From positions 1 through 35,410 of the forward strand of contig LUCW03000464.1 in the NCBI GenBank assembly GCA_001586965.3: a stretch of 35,410 nt of DNA, written 5' to 3'. Origin of the DNA: Sphaeroforma sirkka. Taxonomy: Eukaryota; Opisthokonta; Ichthyosporea; Ichthyophonida. This document shows, in pieces, positions 28,361-35,410 of this stretch. The stretch's first letter is position 1, and every line of letters starts with the position of its first letter. Made by a program: the position numbers and the translations under genes. The notes beneath the pieces are model-generated. The model did not search any database. It saw only the letters and a program-made list of their open reading frames with translations, and was not told the DNA's origin.

Positions 28361-30312
28361 ATGGCTAAGGGTACTTCTAAAGGCAAGGGAGCCGCTAGCT
28401 CTAATCCTGCTAAGCCTGCCGAGGTTCCTGAGATCCCTGTGGAAACACCTAGCCTGTCTGGAGTTGAGCCTGCCGAGGATACTGTTGGGGAAGCAAATTC
28501 TGAGGTTGGTACAGAGGATTATTCTGAGGATGACTCGTCGGATCCTAAAGCCTTGGAAGAAGAGATATCTACTACCGCGGAAAGGCTCGCCAGCGTCCGT
28601 GTATCACCTAGGAGTGAAGCTCAGGACCCCAGCTTGCCCCTGACCACGTGCCGTCAAATATTGGGGATAAACGTCGAAAGGCTGGAAAATTCGTGGATAC
28701 GAATGTCGGGGGCATTATAACTCCACATCTAAAGGACACTCCAGCACAAATCCGGCGTGAAAAGGAAGTATTGGACCTGTCCGAAAATTTCGGTTTCGCC
28801 ATCGATGGAGAAGCCATTCCATTCAGCTCAAATCTTGGGGCCGAAGCTGAGGACGCCATAACTCGACAACGAGTGGTTGGATCCTCTCAATCTCGACGCC
28901 AATTGAACCGCACTGAAGCGCTCTTGAAGGAGCTAGCGGCAGCAGCAGCAGTTGTGGACCCCTCTATCGTGTCCCACTTGGCTGATATTCTTCCTATACC
29001 GAAGAAGAAAAAAAATCGGGCCCAGTTTCGAACCCGAGACCTACTGGTTTACCAGCCAGTATGTTTACCACTAAGCCAATTACCACTGGCGAGAGAGATA
29101 ATATTTCAAAATTTAATCTCTATAGCTCTGATGCTACCATCGACCATCCTCTTGACAAACCTAACCCTGTCAGAGGATATGATCGTATGGAACTCGATGA
29201 GGCTTACCATCCTCGTAATATCGACCCTCATTTGCCAACTAACCCTGGTAATCACGATTTTGGCAATCGCTACACCAGTACCTCGTTAGAGAGTTCCCGC
29301 TCTAATCCTGAGGATGAGGAAGTGAGAACCAGACATACTCGTCTCAGGCTATTACGCTCTGGTATGCAAGTCCTTGAGGACCGTCTATTGAATGACTCTG
29401 ACCTTGACGATAGGAAAGCGGATAACATTCGCTATCTAATCGATAACAAGAGAAAGAAAATAGACACCATCTTGGCACTAGCAGCCCGTAGCACTGAGCA
29501 TGAGCCTCGTGAACACTTAGAACCAAGCTTTATAAAGCAGCTAGGTAACGCGCAGGCTGAGGTCGATTTCTCTACTAATGAGAGTACAGTGGAGACACTG
29601 AAGGCCTTCGACCAACTTAAGGAGTCTGCCAGCCTTAGGGATAAGCAGATGATGAATGCCTTTATTCATTTCTGTGAGCCAGGTGAATGGCGAACTATCT
29701 TGAAGGCTCATGAGCCCAACTGGAAAGCCCTACCCTGGCACCAGTTGCGTGATAATATACTTAACACCTTTTTTTGAAGATGCACGTGACCGTGAACTTC
29801 TAGAGTCTCGCAAGTTCTTTGCGAACGATACCACTATTCGAGGTGCTCTAGCTCATATGACACATATGAATACTCGGATGGGTGGTCGTACCTATACTGG
29901 CGAATATTTATTAATTTGTCAGATGATGGAGACTCTGGGAGCTAACCTCTTTAAGAAAGTCAATGATGACATCATCGCCTATGGTGATTTGCGATCTATG
30001 CCTTGGTCTGTCTTTGAGAAGATAGTACACAAGCATACCAATTCCTCTACTAGAGTACTTAGTACCACGAGCTACACCCAGCCCACTAAGCGAAACGCAG
30101 TAGAGACTAATACTGCGCGTAGTACTAAGAAACCTCGCACTACTACTGAGGGGGGTACTGGCTCTACTTCTACCGAACCGAAAGGTGATAAGAAGGTGAG
30201 AGCGCCTTGCAAGAAGTGTGGTTACAACCTCACAAAACGTAATGGCAAGTGGAATGGTAGACACGACCCTGTTAGTGTGCACAAGGCAAGCCAGATTTTG
30301 GACACTATATGA
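28361..30312 (+). pseudogene. gag: G1 gag, copy 2
   Basis: Nearly identical in DNA to copy 1 at 23494-25443, offset 4867 bp, starting MAKGTSKGKGAASSNPAKPA. Same domain order: acidic start, Lys/Pro linker with the antisense tRNA-like sequence, capsid-like part, basic CKKC end. Unlike copy 1 this one is broken, with a few breaks. Confidence 0.9.
29016..29085 (-). ncRNA. tRNA-derived sequence antisense within gag, copy 2
   Basis: Same structure as at 24148-24217: box A at 29078-29068, box B at 29034-29024, again 44 nt apart, and a run of eight T after the 3' end. The anticodon-type loop here reads CTGGTAAA. It is the duplicate of copy 1 and not independent evidence of conservation. Confidence 0.55.
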
Positions 30313-30479
30313 AAGAGTGTGCTATTTGCAAGGGTACTAACGGTTGGCACAAAGAGGATTGCAAGGACTTACCCGACGTCCAAGTTAAGCACTGACAGTA
30401 CCATATGTGCGCACTAGAGCAAGATTATGAGAAAATGTTCAATAAAAATCTATACCAAAGGAGATGAACGTATCTTTCA

Positions 30480-32270
30480 AACAGTTTTCGTAAATGGAGA
30501 AAAAAAGTTATGGCACTATTTGATCAGGGGCTGAAGTCTCTGCTATCTCATGCCGAGTAGCCTACGCTACAGATATGGCTGTCCATAACGAAACAACTGA
30601 TTTAATCTTGGGAAATGGCAAAGTTACTACTTGCGAACAAGCCATTGACTATGCACACATAATGCTGTCAGATAGAAGAGAAGTGAAGACTCACCTAATC
30701 GTTACTGACATGTCTCAGAAATACGATTTAATTATAGGTATGACTGATCTTCTCAGTTTAGGTATAACACTCACTGGTCTGCCTAATGGGCTAGACCCGA
30801 ATAAAGATCAGTCAGATGATAATATGTTAAAGATACTTAAACCTCCGGAAGGTGAAGCAAAGGATATGATTCCGCACTTCACCGATATAATTATGGACTT
30901 AATTATACAAAACAGGAAGATTGCAATAACTGACTGGTGTATGTTTAAGTTCTCTAATGGGTACGTTAGACTTGACTTAACAAACGTCGACTTCTCTAAG
31001 TTAAAGTGTCCTTCACATAACTACGTGAGTTGGAGACACAAAGACGTAGTCAAAACCCAAATCGAAGATTGGTTAAAACAGGGTCTAATTGAAATCAATT
31101 ATGATGCAACCCCAGTTAACTTAGCTCTCTTAGCGGTCGATCAATATAAATTTGATGGAACGTTTAGTAAAAAACAAGAGTAGTACTAGACCTGTCGCCA
31201 ATCAACAAACTAATTCCGCAACATAGTTTTCCCTTACCTAAGATAAGCGAGATACTACGCAAAATGGAGGGTGCGACTATCTTTCCAAGATAGACTTAAA
31301 AGCTGCATTCCATCAACTACAGATATATGAGCCTCATAGGAAATACTTTTCCTTTACTTGGCAAGGTAAGAAGTACCAGTTTAAAGGTGCACCTGAAGGC
31401 TTACACATGTTACCTTCTTTCTTCCAACAAGTTATGATGGAACTATTTGCGGACCTGTCGTATAACGTATCAGTCTATTTAGATGATATAGTTATCTTTA
31501 CAAAGACAGCACATGAACATGCTAAACTCGTTAAAGAAGTCTTAAAGCGACTTAATCATGCTAAACTTAAGATTAACGAAGACAAGTGTTCTTTGCTAAA
31601 GATACTATACACTTACTTGGCTACAAAGTATCTGCAGCAGGGGTAGAAATTGATCCTGGCAAGAAACAGTTTCTGTTGGATTTATCAACACCAATTACTG
31701 GAAGAGATGTGAACTCTGTGTGTGGGTTTGTTAACTTCTTTCTCGGATTCGGTACCGCATCTTTCTCATTACTTAAAGCCTTTCAGTCACCTACGGCTGC
31801 ACAAAGGACCTTTGGGAAAGCTTTTGACTAAAGAATGTGATGATGCATTTAAACTAGTCAAAAGTAAAGTAATGGACGCACCCATCATGCAGTACCCTGT
31901 GGATGGTGTCCCATTCCAAGTAGCAACCGACGCTTCAGATCGAGCGGTAGGTGGAGTGCTTTACCAAACGATAAATGGTAAACCGCGCTACATACAATCT
32001 TTTAGCAAGAGTTATAATAAGAGTCAACGGAATTACCCTACCGTTAAACAAGAGCTCCTTGCTATAGTTACTGCGCTAAGACAGTTTAAAGACTACCTTT
32101 ATGGAAGTTACTTTACTGTCGCCTGTGATCAAAAGTCTTTAACATACTTAAAAGATATGAACCCTGATTCACAGTTGGTGAGCCGCTGGCATGACATTAT
32201 TGCCAAGTTCGCTTTTAATATAACACACATTCCAGGAATACATAACCATCTTCCTGACATGCTCTCTCGA
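30480..32270 (+). pseudogene. G1 protease, reverse transcriptase and RNase H, copy 2
   Basis: Same domains in the same order as copy 1 (25620-27405), including YDLIIGMTDLLSLGI, VYLDDIVIF and TVACDQKSLTYL. DNA identity to copy 1 is very high. This copy has accumulated more breaks than copy 1, roughly half a dozen along its length. Confidence 0.9.
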
Positions 32271-32329
32271 CTTGTGCCCGATTACCAGAAAACAGTCAAA
32301 GAGTTATTAGCAACCGATTGGATGCTAAA

Positions 32330-32558
32330 TAAGAAATGGTTTAACCTCGCTCAATCACGATGGGGTCCATTTACTGTTGATATGTTCGCCGCAGAACATA
32401 ACAAACAGGTTTCTGAATATAGGTCGTTGACTCATCCTAAAGGTGATGCATTTCAGCTTGACTTATCAAAGCATAATGCGTGGGCTAACCCACCTTGTCA
32501 ACTTATCGCACAGTTGTTAAATTATGTTAATATTACTAAATCTACCATTACGCTGTGT
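32330..32558 (+). other. Dam-like domain, copy 2, ending at the LTR C insertion
   Basis: Same stretch as 27455-27660 (FTVDMFAAEHNKQ ... NAWANPP). It ends at the GTGT that precedes LTR C. Confidence 0.55.
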
Positions 32559-33158
32559 TGTAGAAATACGGCCTCCGGTCAGTCTAAAATATCAAGATCA
32601 ATTGAGATAATACATTGGTTTTTATTTGTATTTTTTAAATAATTTAGTACAAGCTCTTTTTTCCAATATTTCCAAAGTGTTCTAAATTCACTTTGATGGC
32701 TCCAATAGCCTGAGTATTTTGTATGACTCATCTACTTGGACCTATTTGAGACATTAGTAGATGTAGGATAATATAAACTAAATTTTATAATCTCCGAACT
32801 ACTACTTATAGATTTTGGTCCTCCCGCCAATCTCCAAAATCCAATAAGTCTTTTTTTCTTTTTTTTAACTTTTCTTCAGATGGAACTTATTTATATCAGC
32901 TAATGTATTAACGTGACTTACGTTATTATGTCTATTTACAAATTAGGCAAGTGGTCATGAACACTTAGTACTTCTAGTGAAAATTATTCAATAAAGAACA
33001 GCTAGAGGTACGCCCTGTGTGATCGAGGATATTTAGGCTCTGAACAAGAGGCAGTCCCGATCATTCTTACACAAGCTACCACTGCTAAATCCTAACTGAC
33101 TAAATTGTATTTTAGTTTAATATAGTTTGAAACCTAGTAATTTCCATCGAAGTTTACA
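32559..33158 (+). repeat. G1 LTR C, inserted in pol with GTGT target duplication
   Basis: A 600-bp LTR with GTGT on both sides (32555-32558 and 33159-33162). Integrase-side sequence of the same family continues directly behind it. The related G3 element has no LTR at the equivalent place (about 13930). So LTR C marks an insertion into pol. It has several private differences from LTRs A and B. Confidence 0.9.
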
Positions 33159-35224
33159 GTGTTGTCCCTTACGTAACTCCGACCCATGGATACGTGATTT
33201 AATTAATATGATTCAAGACGAACCTATTTATGTTGACCGTGAAACCGACATGTTCTTGTATCAGGGATCCTATTCTATTAAGAAGACACCTTGGAAACAC
33301 ACCATTGTTTGTCGCATCGGTCCTGCAGGTACCACTAAGTGGAAACCTCAACCGAATTCTTAGCTAAACTAGAGGAGTCTAAAGAGTTTGAACAAAAGCT
33401 CACGACTTGTACAACACATGCACCCAACAAGATTGCAGTCGAGGTAATGCCGATTGAAACGGCATTAGATCGTAAAAAAACATGGAACTAGCTAAGGCCA
33501 TGGATCAAAGACTCAAAACTCTAAGAGAACCTGAAGCTCGCACTCAACTACTTAAAGCGCTGCTTAAAGAACAGCCAGGAGTTGCGAAACAACTGAAGAA
33601 GATACTTCAACAATCTAATGTTGTCAATTATGTATCTCAGGAGTCTACCCCTCCTGATACTGAGGTTGCCCTTTCCAACAGGACTATGGTTCATCCAGCC
33701 AGCGTTACGCAGAATCTGACTGACTTAGAGGAGCTCGAAAGTAGAGTTAAAATTATACATAATTTAACGTATCGAGCATATGAGCATACTTATAAAATGG
33801 CTATTCGTGCAGGGCTTGATCACCCGGCGCTGAAAGAAACCATACGTGAAGTATACCGACGCTGTACTGATAGTGAAAAGAACCAGATCAAGCGATACGG
33901 TTGGGCACCCCAAAAAAAGTGTGACAGAAGACCAACCGATGCGCCAAGTCATAGTCGATTTGGTTAAACTCCCGCGATCCAAGCATACTGGCGATGTATA
34001 TATCTGTCATTTCTTATGTGTGGCTTCGGGCTATAACTTGCTTTTATGCAATACCGAACAAACGTCCACAAACAGTGGCAGAATTATGCTATCACGTCTT
34101 TAATGACTTCGGTTTCCCCGAGTACTATGTTCTGATAACGGTAGTGAGTTTTGTACCGACGTAATGGAGGCACTTATACTCGTATCAGGCATGACCCATA
34201 GGCGTGGTGTTCCTTACAAACCTCAAACGCAGGGTGCAAATGAGACACGTCATAGGGAACTTAAGAAACTCTTGCGTACCGCACTAGACGACGTTGAGGA
34301 TATGTGGCCTTATTATTTGAAATGGGTTCAGACTCAAATGAATAACTGCATGAATCCTCAAACTGGAACACTCCGTTTCACTATTTCTTTGGCCGCTATA
34401 GTGAATTACAAGCAACGTTTGATAAAACTGCGCCCGAGAAACACGCTACCCCGCGGCTACAAAAGATCGAGCATATGCAGAACGTTGTTTACCCCTGTTT
34501 ACTCGAGCACAAGAATCGCGTTCTACTTAAAGCGTATGACCGATGGAATAACACTAAGAACATTGTTCAGTTCAAAGTCGGCGATTACGTTAACATTATA
34601 AATCGAAACGCCAACGTTACCGAACTCTCTTCTAAGACGATAGGACCTTTTGTTATTTCCTACCATGATGAGAAGAGTGATACTTACGAAGTGAATAACA
34701 TTGATGGTACTAGCGCAACAAATTTAGGCACTCACCGTATCCCTACCTCCGAACTCTCATTCGCTCGCTCATTTGATTCTGATGTACCAGTTATGGAGTC
34801 ACAAGTCAAAGATATAATTGACAAAACATCCGAAGACGGTTACACTTACTACAAGACCCGTTTCATGGATGGGACAGTAGCTTGGCTAATCTCCGATGCA
34901 TTTCGTGAATCTCGCGACTTTCTTCGTATCTTTAATAAGAAATGGAATAAGCGTTTACATAAGAACACACGAGATAAACGAAAAGGGTTTCCTCAGGTGA
35001 CTACAAACCCTGACGGATATGAAATTTCCTATTTGCCACCTACTTCCTACGTGACTAAACTTTCTGATCTGCTTACCAACAGTGCAGAAAATTGTTCAAA
35101 CTTACTTACTAATGAAGAACAGCCTTTGGCTATTACCTTACCAAATAATAAACGTAAGGCGCCTACATCGGAAATGGTTACTGGACCATATACTAAACGA
35201 CATAGAGTACAACATGAGTCTTGA
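33159..35224 (+). pseudogene. G1 integrase region with chromodomain-like tail (fossil)
   Basis: It opens with a NSDPWIRDLINMIQDEPIYV segment shared with G3, then a charged linker. A zinc-binding-like His/Cys region follows (about 33757-33890). The D,D-E core is seen as MRQVIVDLVKLP (33940), an SDNGSEF-type site (34132) and VPYKPQTQGANETRHRELKK (34210). The C-terminus has a GPF module (KTIGPFVISYHDEKSDTYEV, 34635) and a chromodomain-like stretch (VKDIIDKTSEDGYTYYKTRF ... LRIFNKKW, 34805-34950). Then a basic tail. It would insert cDNA into chromatin. The region is broken, with a handful of breaks; the C-terminal 249 codons are open. Confidence 0.85.
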
Positions 35225-35297
35225 ACTCGTACATATAGGCACATACTTACTCGATAAGTCATACGCTCGTAGTTCTTAAAAAGCTTACTGGGGGCTA

Positions 35298-35410
35298 TGT
35301 AGAAATACGGCCTCCGGTCAGTCTAAAATATCAAGATCAATTGAGATAATACATTGGTTTTTATTTGTATTTTTTTAAATAATTTAATACAAGCTATTTT
35401 TCCAATATTT
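35298..35410 (+). repeat. G1 LTR D (3' LTR), truncated by the window end
   Basis: Starts TGTAGAAATACGGCC after a purine-rich ACTGGGGGCTA that could act as the polypurine tract. Only the first 113 bp are in the window. It is the expected 3' LTR of the element that holds the integrase and LTR C. Confidence 0.9.

Overview
This is a eukaryotic, repeat-dense stretch, most likely from a protist or other small-genome eukaryote with many transposable elements; the sequence does not let me name the organism. The signs are long AT-rich spacers, no operon structure, LTR retrotransposons of two superfamilies, a LINE, hairpin MITE-like elements, and a 649-codon gag frame that reads through with the standard nuclear code. 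I see no rRNA, intact tRNA or CRISPR array and no confident host housekeeping gene. The best host-gene candidate is a small membrane-anchor exon on the minus strand at 270-491.

Left third (1-11.3 kb). After the small exon come a palindromic MITE-like element (1334-1596, TA at both ends) and a smaller foldback (1731-1815). Next is an old minus-strand remnant (about 1890-3666) of the Ty3-like family called G1 here. A second Ty3-like fossil, G4 (gag and integrase pieces, plus strand, about 3749-6262), ends in a probable LTR (6263-6644). That LTR abuts a third fossil, G2a (minus strand: gag, protease and RT pieces, 6645-9868). A solo LTR with a 5-bp target duplication (8246-8762) sits inside G2a. 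AT-rich DNA with little recognisable content follows.

Middle (11.3-22.2 kb). A 506-bp element with terminal inverted repeats and an internal CCHC-knuckle reading frame (11338-11843) lies beside G3. G3 is a minus-strand relative of G1 carrying the same parts from gag-like region to chromodomain-like tail (11861-16130). Next are a second member of the G2 family (G2b, RT to RNase H, minus, to about 19049), a Ty1/copia remnant (plus, 19050-20640) and the 3' part of a LINE (minus, 20700-22199).

Right third (22.2-35.4 kb). A young nested G1 complex was inserted into the LINE. Its order is LTR A, a short tandem duplication, gag-PR-RT-RNase H (copy 1), LTR B, gag-PR-RT-RNase H (copy 2), LTR C, integrase, and LTR D running off the window. 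Copies 1 and 2 are almost identical and both stop at the same base of pol, where an LTR begins. LTR C is flanked by GTGT on both sides, and integrase resumes after it. The simplest history is an LTR insertion into pol followed by unequal exchange between LTRs that duplicated a 4.87-kb unit.

The most unusual signals are three. A tRNA-derived sequence lies antisense inside gag, with box A, box B at tRNA spacing, and a T-run after it. A domain resembling phage-type Dam adenine methyltransferases sits between RNase H and integrase in G1 and G3. The G1 LTR carries a hairpin whose stem is conserved between young and old copies while its loop varies. All family calls come from motifs read by eye; no database search was possible.
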